A DNA stretch of 45,946 bases from Nitrospira sp. (GTDB taxonomy: Bacteria > Nitrospirota > Nitrospiria > Nitrospirales > Nitrospiraceae), in assembly GCA_030653545.1 (NCBI GenBank), contig JAURZE010000004.1:1-45946 (forward strand), in the 5' to 3' direction. A program made the position numbers and the translations under genes. A model generated the notes under the pieces. The model was not told the origin of the DNA. It made no database searches and was given only the letters and a program-made list of their open reading frames with translations. Position 1 is the stretch's first letter. Every line of letters begins with the position of its first letter. Below, one piece after another: positions 32,257 to 39,851 of this stretch.

Positions 32257-32408
32257 GCATCTGAGTCTGTCTCTATGCGAATGGAGAAGTTCCGGAACCG
32301 GGACCCGGCGAATATAACGGTCAGTTGTATGCGGATGGCCTGGATCGCGGGATGCGCACACACAACTCACTTCTCAATCTCGTCCTTCACGACGCCGTTC
32401 GTGCTTAA
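32257..32408 (+). pseudogene. Remnant of a fourth crp-family gene (C-terminal end)
   Basis: The sequence aligns with the last part of the crp genes at 3376, 4252 and 35714. Bases 32257-32310 code for SESVSMRMEKFRNRDP, matching RSRVSFFMNKFRKLG. After a one-base deletion the frame continues as EYNGQL and then, past a ten-residue insertion, HNSLLNLVLHD, the same tail as HSSLLSVVLHD, ending at TAA 32406-32408. The barrel domain and most of the winged helix are missing. It is a decayed copy, so no function is expected. Evidence is by eye alignment only. Confidence 0.6.
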
Positions 32409-32633
32409 GAAATAGCGCGCCCCGGCATCGGCCGGTTTGACCAGTCGATGCTCTTGTTGGGTATGCGTGGCGCTCTGATCCTCATAATCCTCTCGCGATA
32501 TTCACAACGCACACCGTCCCGTTTGAATACACAGCTCAAAGAGCCACCCGAGCCTTTTGTTAGCGGGCGTTCAGTATGACCACAGTGGGAGAGCCCGCTC
32601 TCGTCGGGCAGCTCCGCTAGGGAGATGCCTAGG

Positions 32634-32676
32634 TGAGCAAATATGATCAGACCGGCATTCGTCATTTCTACATACT
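32634..32676 (+). promoter_or_regulatory. Class II Crp/Fnr-type promoter upstream of the 32944 gene
   Basis: TGAGCAAATATGATCA (32634-32649) and CATACT (32671-32676) at the standard offset. Start near 32683; the zinc-ribbon gene begins at 32944, or at GTG 32800 if the longer frame is used. The rest of 32213-32943 holds only the crp remnant and a tRNA-like fragment. Confidence 0.65.
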
Positions 32677-32711
32677 GGGGCTGAGACTTGTGGTGTGCTC
32701 GATGCGAAGAG

Positions 32712-32756
32712 AGGACTGACTTATTGTCCTTTGCGGGTGCTGGATTCGAACTAGCG
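32712..32756 (-). other. Possible tRNA 3-prime fragment with hairpin
   Basis: On the minus strand GCTAGTTCGAATCCAGC forms a T-arm (one mismatched pair) followed by ACCCGCA, as at a tRNA 3-prime end, then a hairpin (AGGAC/GTCCT, 32712-32730) of terminator type. The matching 5-prime acceptor strand and the rest of the cloverleaf are absent. It may be a relic left by an integrated element. Confidence 0.35.
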
Positions 32757-32943
32757 AGCTTGTGTTCATGATCATGACGGTTACGGAGGACCAGATCTCG
32801 TGAGTTACCACAACCATACATTTGAAGCTCTAGAAGGGCAGTGGACGTCTGTTTCCGCGCGCACGATGCAATTGAGGCGCGTCAAGCAGACGACAATTGC
32901 GAGGCCACTCATCTGCGCGGCGAAGAACGCCAAAGGAGGACAT

Positions 32944-33171
32944 ATGCTTTGCCAACGTTGTAGAGGATTGCTCGTGCGAGTGACCTTCGACGATCTGAGC
33001 GAGGAAATAGGCCGGATGAGTCCGGCCACCCGATGCGTAAATTGTGGATGCATTGAGGACGAGATTGTCCTTGCCAATCGTCTTCGTCCGCCGTTGCCAA
33101 ACCGGTCGGAGCCTCGGGGGCTGTTGAAGAAAAGCGGACTCATGCTCACGAAGGCATATGCCCGCGCCTAA
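32944..33171 (+). CDS. Small zinc-ribbon protein
   Basis: A 75-residue product from ATG 32944, directly behind AAAGGAGG; the in-frame GTG at 32800 is a weaker alternative. It has MLCQRCRGLLV and TRCVNCGCIED, two CxxC knuckles 24 residues apart, and a basic C-terminus. It resembles the proteins at 1049, 14985 and 21641, and its class II promoter is shared in type with 21641. Function unknown. Confidence 0.65.
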   Translation: MLCQRCRGLLVRVTFDDLSEEIGRMSPATRCVNCGCIEDEIVLANRLRPPLPNRSEPRGLLKKSGLMLTKAYARA

Positions 33172-33317
33172 TGAGTCGGGCACGTGCGCGCTCAGTTAGA
33201 GAGAGCCTGAAGGGCATCGGTCTGCTCTCGCGGTTGTCCAATCTGATCCTGCAAAGCCACGCGGGTGTCGATGCTTATGAACACTCATTGTTCTACGTCT
33301 AGGTAAGGAGGTCTCTA

Positions 33318-33905
33318 ATGATGCATAACGGAGTCGTGCTCGGAGATGTCTGTGAGTCAAGCGCGGCGCGCATACCGGCCGTCGGCAGGGGGACACGTCC
33401 CGGCATTCTGATTTATTCACATAGTCGTAAATTGCTCCACATGAATCGTCGAGCCATGGAGCTGACCGGTCATCTCGATCAGACGGATGCCGAACCCACT
33501 AAGAAGCTGCGCTCGGCATCGATACATGAACTCAGGCAGAACATTCAGGAGACGCTCGATCATCGGAGACTGACCAACATCTCAGAACTCTTCGAGCTAC
33601 GGCGTTTGCTATTTGAGGCCGGACGCACAATCCGGGTCCGCGGGTTCGGGTTGGCGGGCCGGTATTCCGATGAGGACTCGCGCATTGTGATGGTATTGGA
33701 GGAGATCGAACATTCGAAGGAGCAGGGGGGCCAGGCTCCGGTTGCCGTACCATCTGCTTCGACCTCTGGCGTCACAGCTGGGGATTTTGCGCAACAGCGG
33801 CCCTTAAGTGGTGCGACCGTGGCGCAGGAAGATAGCCAGTCCAGACGGGTCCCGTCCCTGGACCGGATGCAACAAGTCAGAATGTCTGAAAGGAGTGTCC
33901 AATGA
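33318..33905 (+). CDS. PAS-like domain protein coupled to a response regulator
   Basis: A 195-residue protein from ATG 33318, behind AAGGAGG. Residues 30-60 (GILIYSHSRKLLHMNRRAME) resemble the start of a PAS fold, where a small molecule or redox state may be sensed; HRRLTNISELFELRRLLFEA is helical and TIRVRGFGLAGRYSDEDSRI is beta. The C-terminal 60 residues are Gln/Ser-rich and likely disordered. It overlaps the receiver gene by ATGA, so the two proteins probably work together. No kinase domain is present, so the PAS call is tentative. Confidence 0.55.
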   Translation: MMHNGVVLGDVCESSAARIPAVGRGTRPGILIYSHSRKLLHMNRRAMELTGHLDQTDAEPTKKLRSASIHELRQNIQETLDHRRLTNISELFELRRLLFEAGRTIRVRGFGLAGRYSDEDSRIVMVLEEIEHSKEQGGQAPVAVPSASTSGVTAGDFAQQRPLSGATVAQEDSQSRRVPSLDRMQQVRMSERSVQ

Positions 33906-34288
33906 CCAGGAAACACATACTCGTGGTCGACGACGATGCCGCCCTTCGAAGCATGCTGACGATGCGGCTGGAGTACAACGGACATACCGTAGAGGCCGCT
34001 GAAACCGGTCTCGACGCGCTGAACAGATTGGCCTACGCGGACGCCGTGCATGCGGACTATGACATGGTATTGCTCGATTACATGATGCCGGGGATCACCG
34101 GCTTGACGGTCTTGCACCATATGCAACTGCGCTATCCGGGGGTTCCCGTGGTCATGATGACCGGTCATGCGGGCGGGCAGGTAGCAGACCAGGCGCTCGC
34201 GGCGGGCGCGCGGGTCTGTCTGACTAAACCCTTCGACTCGGTGGAGTTGGAGCAGGCGCTGCGCTGTTGCGACGGAATCGCCGCCTAA
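33902..34288 (+). CDS. Stand-alone receiver-domain response regulator
   Basis: A 128-residue protein from ATG 33902, coupled to the PAS-like gene. It is a single CheY-type receiver: VVDDDAALRS (acidic pair), VLLDYMMPGITG (phosphoacceptor Asp), MMTGHAG and CLTKPFDS (conserved Lys). No output domain, so it must act by protein contact. Its kinase is not evident nearby; the closest is at 7682. Likely function is signal relay to another protein. Confidence 0.88.
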   Translation: MTRKHILVVDDDAALRSMLTMRLEYNGHTVEAAETGLDALNRLAYADAVHADYDMVLLDYMMPGITGLTVLHHMQLRYPGVPVVMMTGHAGGQVADQALAAGARVCLTKPFDSVELEQALRCCDGIAA

Positions 34289-34498
34289 CAGCGACCGGTA
34301 AGAGCCATGGAGACTTCCTTCACGCAGAGAGGGGACGTCTCTCAGTGGTGATGGCCCGCGCTAGCACGCAACTGCAAGAGTCGTCGCTTTGTTCGCGCGG
34401 ATATCGCTCCAGCAGGCGATCTGTGATCGGGCGGTTAGTATCCTGCAGGTGTTGAGGTTGGTTGTTCGTAAAAGTGGTTTGCATCAGGAGGGAGCGAT

Positions 34499-34906
34499 AT
34501 GAATACGCACATCCATGTCAGCGGGCTGTCGTTCTTTTGTACCGACGCTGAGCTGCGCGAGGTGTTTATTCCGTTTGGAACGGTGGTCCTGGCGCAGGTA
34601 CTCCGGGATGATAACGGCCACTCTCTCGGTGTCGGGATCGTGCATATGGCCAGTGCTGAAGATGTCGACCGGGTTTTCGATGCGCATCAGCGTTTTGAAG
34701 TCGCCGGTTCGCGGGTGAATCTTTGGGAGCCGGCAGACGGGCCGGAGTCTTCAGCTGAGCGGATTGGGACCTATGGCCTGCGAGCGACTGGGACGGCCCC
34801 GATGGGCCAGGGCGTCGCGCATGGCAAGCTTCATAAAGCGGTGCAATTCCTGGCTGAGTATTTGAAGAAACACAGGCGGCATCCTGCGCTCCATCACGTG
34901 GTGTAG
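34499..34906 (+). CDS. RRM-type RNA-binding protein
   Basis: A 135-residue protein from ATG 34499, behind AGGAGGGAGCG. Residues 1-80 are an RNA recognition motif: IHVSGLSFFCTDAELREVFI (RNP2 region) and SLGVGIVHMASAEDVDRVF (RNP1 region, lacking the usual aromatic pair in part). A Gly/basic tail follows (KLHKAVQFLAEYLKKHRR). Bacterial RRM proteins bind RNA and often respond to stress or cold. The exact RNA target is unknown. Confidence 0.78.
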   Translation: MNTHIHVSGLSFFCTDAELREVFIPFGTVVLAQVLRDDNGHSLGVGIVHMASAEDVDRVFDAHQRFEVAGSRVNLWEPADGPESSAERIGTYGLRATGTAPMGQGVAHGKLHKAVQFLAEYLKKHRRHPALHHVV

Positions 34907-35410
34907 TGCGCGCACCGGGAGAGCGTTCATCTGCGTCGGACCTGCACCCCCGGGTAGTCGCAGTGATGATGGATGAGCCGTGCGCTGCGGTCTCACATTC
35001 TTCCGATCTTGTCGATTCATGGCGGTGCAATTCCTACTGTGATATCTGCTGATGATCCCCTGCCGATGGGCGAGTGAGCGGTTCGCTTAGCAATCCCAAG
35101 TTGGCGCGGTATTCCCCATTCTGTATGCCTCGCTGTGAGTCGTTTCACCCCAAGGCACCGCGCTCTGGCTCATCGCAAATTCGTAACTGTGCGAATGTAG
35201 GCAACCCCCCACATGGCATGCTCTTGGCAATGACTATATGTTGAGTAGGCCATAGTCAGCGCATCGATCATCTGCTCGTCCCCATCAGTAATTAACTATC
35301 AGCCGGAGTGAATGGAAAACGAAGTCGTATGAGTCTGGAGGTGCGGAAGGCAGAGTGGATGTTTAGCAATGGTAGCCGCGGGGCGAACCCGCAAACAAAG
35401 GAGACATAGA
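34907..35410. other. Intergenic region with a possible sigma54 promoter
   Basis: No supported gene. At 35214-35229 TGGCATGCTCTTGGCA matches the sigma54 pattern TGGCACG-N4-TTGCW at 14 of 16 specified or free positions, with GG and GC ten bases apart. It would lead to the DUF3309 gene at 35411 after about 170 bases. A five-bp ATTCG/CGAAT inverted repeat lies just upstream (about 35180-35196). No sigma54 activator gene is seen in the window. Confidence 0.35.
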
Positions 35411-35563
35411 ATGAGTACGATTCTGATCGTTGTGCTGGTGTTACTGCTTGTGGGTGCATTGCCAACCTGGCCGCACAGTAGTAACTGGGGATATTACCCC
35501 AGTGGTGGGTTAGGTCTCGTTCTGCTGATTTTGCTTATCCTGGCCCTGACCGGCCGGCTTTGA
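35411..35563 (+). CDS. DUF3309 membrane protein (copy 3)
   Basis: A 50-residue protein from ATG 35411 behind AAGGAGACATAG, almost identical to copy 1: MSTILIVVLVLLLVGALPTW, the loop PHSSNWGYYPSGGLGL and a final TGRL. Two transmembrane segments. Three copies in 14 kb point to local amplification. The open frame back to 35369 is not supported by family boundaries. Unlike most small genes here it has no class II site, but a possible sigma54 promoter lies upstream. Confidence 0.85.
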   Translation: MSTILIVVLVLLLVGALPTWPHSSNWGYYPSGGLGLVLLILLILALTGRL

Positions 35564-35713
35564 TTGGGGGCGTATCGGGCATGTGACATGTGTGATGGAC
35601 GGTGGCCTCCCGATGGTTCTTGCTCGTGGCCAGGGGGGCTGGAGTTTACAGGGACGGTCGTTTTCAGATGAGCCGGTATGGAGCAGTGCACTTCTAGCAA
35701 TCAAGGAGTCGTG

Positions 35714-36469
35714 ATGCCTACAGCGGAACTCATTCAGCGGACAAAACAGAGTCGAGCGGTCAAGAGTGGGCGCACCCCGCAAGCGATGGCGACGGTCTCA
35801 CGTTGTGAGCCTCCGTCGCCTTGTGCGCCCGTAAGCCTGGCTCATAACGGTCAGCGGACATTGGATCAAGGCCAGGGGCGAACTCTGGTGACGTATCCCA
35901 GGAAACACACGATCTTCTCACAAGGGGAGCGGGCTCACGCTGTCTACTACATCCGGGAGGGCAAGGTGAAGCTGACGGTGGTCTCGCCGCAGGGGAAAGA
36001 AGCTGTCGTTGCGATTCTGGATCGTGGTGCCTTTGTGGGGGAGTCCTGTCTTGCGGGCCAGCAGGTGCAGTTGGCGACCGCCACCACCCTGGAGGACTCC
36101 AGTCTCGTGCGCATCGACAAAGACGCAATGATTCATCTTCTTCGCGAGGAGTCCGCATTCGCTGAATTCTTTATGGCGTACCTGCTGACGCATGCGATGC
36201 GTGTGCAAGAGGATCTGGTGGACCACCTCTTCAATAACAGCGAGAAGCGGCTTGCGCGGGTGCTGCTGCTATTGGCTCGATTTGGAACAGAGGGCAAGCC
36301 GGAGCCGGTGATCGCGAAGATTAACCAGGAAACACTCGCCGAAATGGTCGGTACGACGCGCTCCCGTGTCAGTTTCTTTATGAATAAGTTCCGCAAGCTT
36401 GGCTACATTGAGTACAGCAGCGACTTGCACGTGCACAGTTCACTCCTCAACGTCCTTCTTCACGACTAG
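35714..36469 (+). CDS. Crp/Fnr-family transcriptional regulator (paralogue 3)
   Basis: A 251-residue paralogue of the 3376 and 4252 regulators, started at ATG 35714, five bases from AAGGAG; an earlier ATG at 35678 would precede the ribosome-binding site. An N-terminal extension of about 50 residues is Ser/Pro-rich. The barrel has IFSQGERAHAVYYIREGKVK and GAFVGESCLAG with QLA at the cAMP-contact position. The winged helix is TTRSRVSFFMNKFRKLGYIE, identical over the recognition residues to paralogue 1, so both may read the same dyad. The tail is HSSLLNVLLHD. Confidence 0.9.
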   Translation: MPTAELIQRTKQSRAVKSGRTPQAMATVSRCEPPSPCAPVSLAHNGQRTLDQGQGRTLVTYPRKHTIFSQGERAHAVYYIREGKVKLTVVSPQGKEAVVAILDRGAFVGESCLAGQQVQLATATTLEDSSLVRIDKDAMIHLLREESAFAEFFMAYLLTHAMRVQEDLVDHLFNNSEKRLARVLLLLARFGTEGKPEPVIAKINQETLAEMVGTTRSRVSFFMNKFRKLGYIEYSSDLHVHSSLLNVLLHD

Positions 36470-36553
36470 GGCCGCATTCTTTTGTGCTGCCGATGGCCCC
36501 GGTTCCACCGGCCACTGGTGGCAGTTCTCCCTGCCGCTTCAATTCGTTCCCAT

Positions 36554-36596
36554 TGAGCAATTTTGACCAGATCTCCGCCGGGGTTATTGCCAGAAT
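36554..36596 (+). promoter_or_regulatory. Class II Crp/Fnr-type promoter of csbD copy 1
   Basis: TGAGCAATTTTGACCA (36554-36569) and CAGAAT (36591-36596) at the standard offset. Start near 36603, leader about 60 bases. Confidence 0.7.
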
Positions 36597-36662
36597 TTGT
36601 CCGCACGCGAAGAGGGAGTACAGGCCAGAGTGTCACACAACTTCACGCAGGAGGGAGACATC

Positions 36663-36887
36663 ATGAACGCAGATCAACTCAAGGGGAAATGGAAACAGTT
36701 CAAGGGTGAATTGAAACAGCAATATGGCAAATTTACCGATGACGATCTGACGCAGATCGAAGGCGATTACGAGAAGTTCGTCGGAAAAGTTCAGGAACGG
36801 TATGGGGATAAGAAAGACGAGCTGATGAAGTGGGCTGACCAGTGGCATCAGAAGTCGACGCCGGATGATATCAAGACCAGGATGTAG
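36663..36887 (+). CDS. CsbD-family stress protein, copy 1
   Basis: A 74-residue protein from ATG 36663, behind GGAGGGAG. It has the CsbD pattern: MNADQLKGKWKQFKGELKQQ, YGKFTDDDLTQIEGDYEKF and VGKVQERYGDKKDELMKW. CsbD-like proteins are general-stress proteins of unknown mechanism. A near-identical copy is at 39852. Both copies have class II promoters and both are followed by a gene with the same type of signal peptide, so the two-gene block was duplicated. Confidence 0.88.
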   Translation: MNADQLKGKWKQFKGELKQQYGKFTDDDLTQIEGDYEKFVGKVQERYGDKKDELMKWADQWHQKSTPDDIKTRM

Positions 36888-36957
36888 CGGGGAGCCCATA
36901 GCAGGCAGTAAGAATTGGCAGGTTGATCACTTTCACGTTTCGGGCAAGGAGATGCTG

Positions 36958-37515
36958 ATGAAAACAGTTTATGTACTGACATTCTGCACGGCGTTGGTTC
37001 TCGGCGGCGCATTCATTGCCGGGGCAGCGATGGCGGAGGATACGGTTGCCGAGAAGACTCCGATCAACGATACGTGGCTGACGGCGAAAACCAAGATTGC
37101 CCTCGCGGCCGATGGCCGGGTCAAAGGGCGGCAGATTGATGTCAAGACCAAGCAGGGCGTTGTGATGCTCCGCGGGAAGGTGGATTCCACTGAAGCCAAA
37201 CAGGCGGCGGCGGACATCACGAAGCTCCTCGATGGCGTGAAGACGGTGAAGAACGATCTTGAGGTGGTGGCCCCGTCGAAGCGCGAGGTCGTGGGGGAAA
37301 AGGATGAGGCCATAACGGCACAGGTCAAAAAGAAGCTCGCCAAGGACGCCCACTTGAAGAAGTCCGATATCGCCGTTCAAACCCATGGGGGGGTCGTCTC
37401 GTTGACCGGCGAGGTCAAGGATATCACGACGAGTGCCCGTGCCTCCTGGACGGCGTGGTTCGTCCCGGGCGTGAAGTCCGTGAAGAATGATCTCACGGTG
37501 AAAGAGAAGGCTTAG
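36958..37515 (+). CDS. Secreted protein with two BON domains
   Basis: A 185-residue product from ATG 36958, six bases from AAGGAG (ATG 36952 abuts it). The signal peptide MKTVYVLTFCTALVLGGAF is closely similar to that of the gene at 40148. Two BON domains follow: TKIALAADGRVKGRQIDVKT to VKTVKNDLEVV and QVKKKLAKDAHLKKSDIAVQ to VKSVKNDLTV. BON proteins attach to phospholipid or envelope structures and resist osmotic stress. Periplasmic. Downstream of csbD copy 1 by 70 bases and likely cotranscribed. Confidence 0.83.
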   Translation: MKTVYVLTFCTALVLGGAFIAGAAMAEDTVAEKTPINDTWLTAKTKIALAADGRVKGRQIDVKTKQGVVMLRGKVDSTEAKQAAADITKLLDGVKTVKNDLEVVAPSKREVVGEKDEAITAQVKKKLAKDAHLKKSDIAVQTHGGVVSLTGEVKDITTSARASWTAWFVPGVKSVKNDLTVKEKA

Positions 37516-37617
37516 GGTTTCATTCGCACAACACAGGTGCTCTCCGTCCGCCGAGCACGGCCATGATGGCATCGGTGGACGAGAGAGAAGCGGGTGTACA
37601 TAAGGAGGAGAGAGACG

Positions 37618-37857
37618 ATGGAAACGAATCTCAGTCGGGTTGCCGTGCGACGCACATCGGGGCTGTCTCAGGTCAGTCCGACCGGTGAGAAGGCTGGTCA
37701 GATGGCGCAGGCGTTCAACAGAGCCGTGATCGATCACACCCATATTGAACAACTCGCCTATGAACTCTATGTGCAGCGTGGCAGGCAGGACGGTTATGAC
37801 TTGGAGGACTGGCTGAAGGCGGAACATGAGCTGGCTAGATCTGTCAGCCGCAAGTGA
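37618..37857 (+). CDS. DUF2934 protein
   Basis: A 79-residue protein from ATG 37618, behind AAGGAGGAG. The DUF2934 segment is IEQLAYELYVQRGRQDGYDL followed by EDWLKAEHEL, a short helical hairpin found in many small bacterial proteins. The N-terminus (VRRTSGLSQVSPTGEKAG) is unstructured. Cytoplasmic; function unknown. It follows the BON gene at 102 bases and may share its transcript. Confidence 0.85.
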   Translation: METNLSRVAVRRTSGLSQVSPTGEKAGQMAQAFNRAVIDHTHIEQLAYELYVQRGRQDGYDLEDWLKAEHELARSVSRK

Positions 37858-37912
37858 TGCGGGTCATGACAGCCTGGACGACAGTCCTGCATGCATATTA
37901 TGAGGGGCTGAA

Positions 37913-38212
37913 ATGAACGTACGCATGGTCGTCACACTGTTCCTGCTTCTGTGCCTTGGCAGTGCTCCTCTCTCTGCTCAGCATCTCTGCGAGGACTGTC
38001 TGGATGATGCGAAGCACCTTTTGAAGCAGTGCCTTGAGGGTGCCATCAGTGAAGAGGACAAGAAGTCTTGTTCGGAACGGCAACAGGCACGATCCAAGGG
38101 TTGCGAGAGTAGCCAGTGCATGACGGAACGAGCCGCGCGCAAGATGGATAAGCCTGTTCAGCAGAAGCCCCAGGCTGAGGCGCAGGTGAAGGAAGAGCCA
38201 CGAGGGCGGTGA
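37913..38212 (+). CDS. Small secreted cysteine-rich protein
   Basis: A 99-residue product from ATG 37913, behind GAGGGG. A signal peptide (MNVRMVVTLFLLLCLGSAPL, cleavage near SAQHL) is followed by LCEDCLDDAKHLLKQCLEGA and CSERQQARSKGCESSQC, six cysteines in a helical, Lys/Gln-rich protein. A disulfide-braced helical hairpin or metal site is possible. Function unknown. It follows DUF2934 by 55 bases. Confidence 0.62.
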   Translation: MNVRMVVTLFLLLCLGSAPLSAQHLCEDCLDDAKHLLKQCLEGAISEEDKKSCSERQQARSKGCESSQCMTERAARKMDKPVQQKPQAEAQVKEEPRGR

Positions 38213-38279
38213 GGGAGTTGTATGCGCGCTCTTCTGCCATGAGGGAGACTCGTCTCCGGATTCCAGTCGCAGAATGCCT

Positions 38280-38300
38280 GGCTGCAGAGAACCTGCAGCC
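38280..38300 (+). terminator. Hairpin after the cysteine-rich gene
   Basis: GGCTGCAG (38280-38287) pairs with CTGCAGCC (38293-38300) around five bases, 67 bases after the stop. No T-tract. Confidence 0.4.
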
Positions 38301-38345
38301 CTGGTGGTATTCGTACGAGTCATGGTCTTTGAAATCTCCACGCAT

Positions 38346-38388
38346 TGTGCACTATTGACCAGCCTTAGGCTCGTGCCGGTGCTAGCCT
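38346..38388 (+). promoter_or_regulatory. Class II Crp/Fnr-type promoter of the 38459 gene
   Basis: TGTGCACTATTGACCA (38346-38361) and TAGCCT (38383-38388) at the standard offset. Start near 38395, leader about 64 bases. Confidence 0.65.
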
Positions 38389-38458
38389 AGCCCCAATAAG
38401 TAACTCAATCCATTGCATAGGGATCAACATCCCGCTTTCACCTCAAAGGAGAGTTGTT

Positions 38459-38815
38459 ATGAACAAGGTACGTATTCTCAGCGCGGTTGCCTGTGTGAGT
38501 CTGTTTCTGGCGACGGGAGCGATAGCGGAAGTCCAGGGTATTCAGCCTGGAACCTCTGACAATCCGAAAGACAATGTGCCCAAGGAAATTCAACGCGAGG
38601 GAGGCAACTTCGGTCCAGGCGGCAGTGGTCCTGGAAGACGGAGCGATGATTTAGTGGGCATGAAAAAGCAGATGCCGGAGTCTGTCACCGAGAAGAAACT
38701 TGATCAGAATGTCGAAAAGACCCAAGGGGGCGGTGCGGCTGTCGCTGCGGAGAAGCTTGGAGCTCCAGGGAGCTCTGCTGAAGACGCCAAGGCCGCTGCG
38801 AAGAAGAGCAAGTAA
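38459..38815 (+). CDS. Small secreted Gly/Lys-rich protein
   Basis: A 118-residue product from ATG 38459, behind AAAGGAGAG. After a signal peptide (to about GAIAEVQ) it is low-complexity and hydrophilic: FGPGGSGPGRRSDDLVGMKK, VTEKKLDQNVEKTQGGGAAV and an Ala/Lys C-terminus. It is probably disordered in the periplasm. No family recognised. It is a single-gene unit with a class II promoter and the strong hairpin at 38876 downstream. Confidence 0.62.
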   Translation: MNKVRILSAVACVSLFLATGAIAEVQGIQPGTSDNPKDNVPKEIQREGGNFGPGGSGPGRRSDDLVGMKKQMPESVTEKKLDQNVEKTQGGGAAVAAEKLGAPGSSAEDAKAAAKKSK

Positions 38816-38875
38816 TATTACTCTGTTCAGCACGGTCGAGGTGCTCGCCTGTTCTGTGACGAGTGAAGCCCAGTC

Positions 38876-38905
38876 GTGCCCACCGCGGATGTCCGTGGTG
38901 GGCAC
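38876..38905 (+). terminator. Rho-independent terminator after the 38459 gene
   Basis: GTGCCCACC (38876-38884) pairs with GGTGGGCAC (38897-38905); CGG/CCG plus a G-T pair extend the stem to 13 positions around ATGT. A pyrimidine-rich tail (TCTCTCCTCCCTTTC) follows. Confidence 0.65.
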
Positions 38906-39039
38906 TCTCTCCTCCCTTTCGAATGTTCATTGACTAGTAGTTGACAGCGCCTTCTACAGTCCTCGTTGTCCTCGGCTATTCGGGGTCATGATGAGTCGGC
39001 GGGCAGCGTGACGAATGTGCTTTACCAATGAGGTGTGTG

Positions 39040-39630
39040 ATGAATGTGACGCAATCATGGTGCGGTGTACTGATTATCGTAGGCAGTCTGCTTTCTGTGA
39101 CAGGATGTTCCGGCTACCACACGGGCAAATTGGATAAGAAGCTGCAGGCTAAGGCCGTGATCGCCGGGCCCGGTATTACCGGAGAGGCCTATATTCACGA
39201 AGAATATGAGGGACGTGTCAGGATTACGTTGAGGCTGGAGGGAACTCCGGAGAGCAAGCTGACCCCGGGTCGTCATGCGATCCACATTCACGAAACCGGC
39301 AATTGCGCCTCGTTCGCAGCGGCCCAGAGCCACTATGACGGTAATGTCGATTCCAGCCTCAATCCTGATGCCAATGTAAGCCCTGGCCTCGGAAACCATC
39401 CGTACCATCTTGGGGATCTGCCGAATCTGTTGGTAACCGAGGGGCGCAAGGGCTCGCTGTATACCATTACGAACCGTGTGACCATCTCCGACGGGCTGAC
39501 GACGCTGTTTGATAAAGACGGCAGCGCGTTCATCATCCACGAATCAGAGGATAAATATTTGCCTGATCCGCCGACCAAGGGTGCTCCTGGTGGAGCCAGG
39601 ATTGCTTGCGGTGTCATCGTCAAGGAGTAG
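39040..39630 (+). CDS. Cu/Zn superoxide dismutase-like lipoprotein
   Basis: A 196-residue protein from ATG 39040, near GAGGTG; an earlier ATG at 39028 precedes it. The lipobox is LSVTGCSG. SOD_Cu signatures: GRHAIHIHETGNC (two copper His), QSHYDGN, NHPYHLGDLPN (zinc His and Asp), SAFIIHESEDKY (copper His) and APGGARIACGVI (closing Cys). It should detoxify superoxide in the envelope, in contrast to the cytoplasmic Fe/Mn enzyme at 24066. No class II site is seen in front of it; the promoter is unclear. Confidence 0.87.
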   Translation: MNVTQSWCGVLIIVGSLLSVTGCSGYHTGKLDKKLQAKAVIAGPGITGEAYIHEEYEGRVRITLRLEGTPESKLTPGRHAIHIHETGNCASFAAAQSHYDGNVDSSLNPDANVSPGLGNHPYHLGDLPNLLVTEGRKGSLYTITNRVTISDGLTTLFDKDGSAFIIHESEDKYLPDPPTKGAPGGARIACGVIVKE

Positions 39631-39724
39631 GCGCAAGGAGAAATGACGGCTGATGTCGTGCGGGCGCGCAGACATCATGATGGAGCAGGATTGATTGGCC
39701 TTTGATCGAGCGAATGCGAGCATC

Positions 39725-39767
39725 TGATCAATTGTGATCAGATCGTAGTCAGTTCTCTTGCCATACT
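39725..39767 (+). promoter_or_regulatory. Class II Crp/Fnr-type promoter of csbD copy 2
   Basis: TGATCAATTGTGATCA (39725-39740) is the most symmetrical site in the set, with TGATCA at each end. CATACT (39762-39767) lies at the standard offset. Start near 39774, leader about 78 bases. Confidence 0.78.
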
Positions 39768-39851
39768 TACATCTAGGAAACGTATGGGGGCGAGAGGGTT
39801 GGGAAGAGACAGCATAGGACTCACACAATCTTGTACAAGGAGGAGTGACGC

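Noticed and set aside
32426-32463. TCGGCCGGTTTGACCA as another dyad site
   Set aside because: First half has C instead of G at position 2 and no -10-like hexamer at the offset; perhaps a decayed site.
32405-32821. Minus-strand frame over the degraded region
   Set aside because: It runs across the dyad promoter and tRNA-like fragment and shows no domain.
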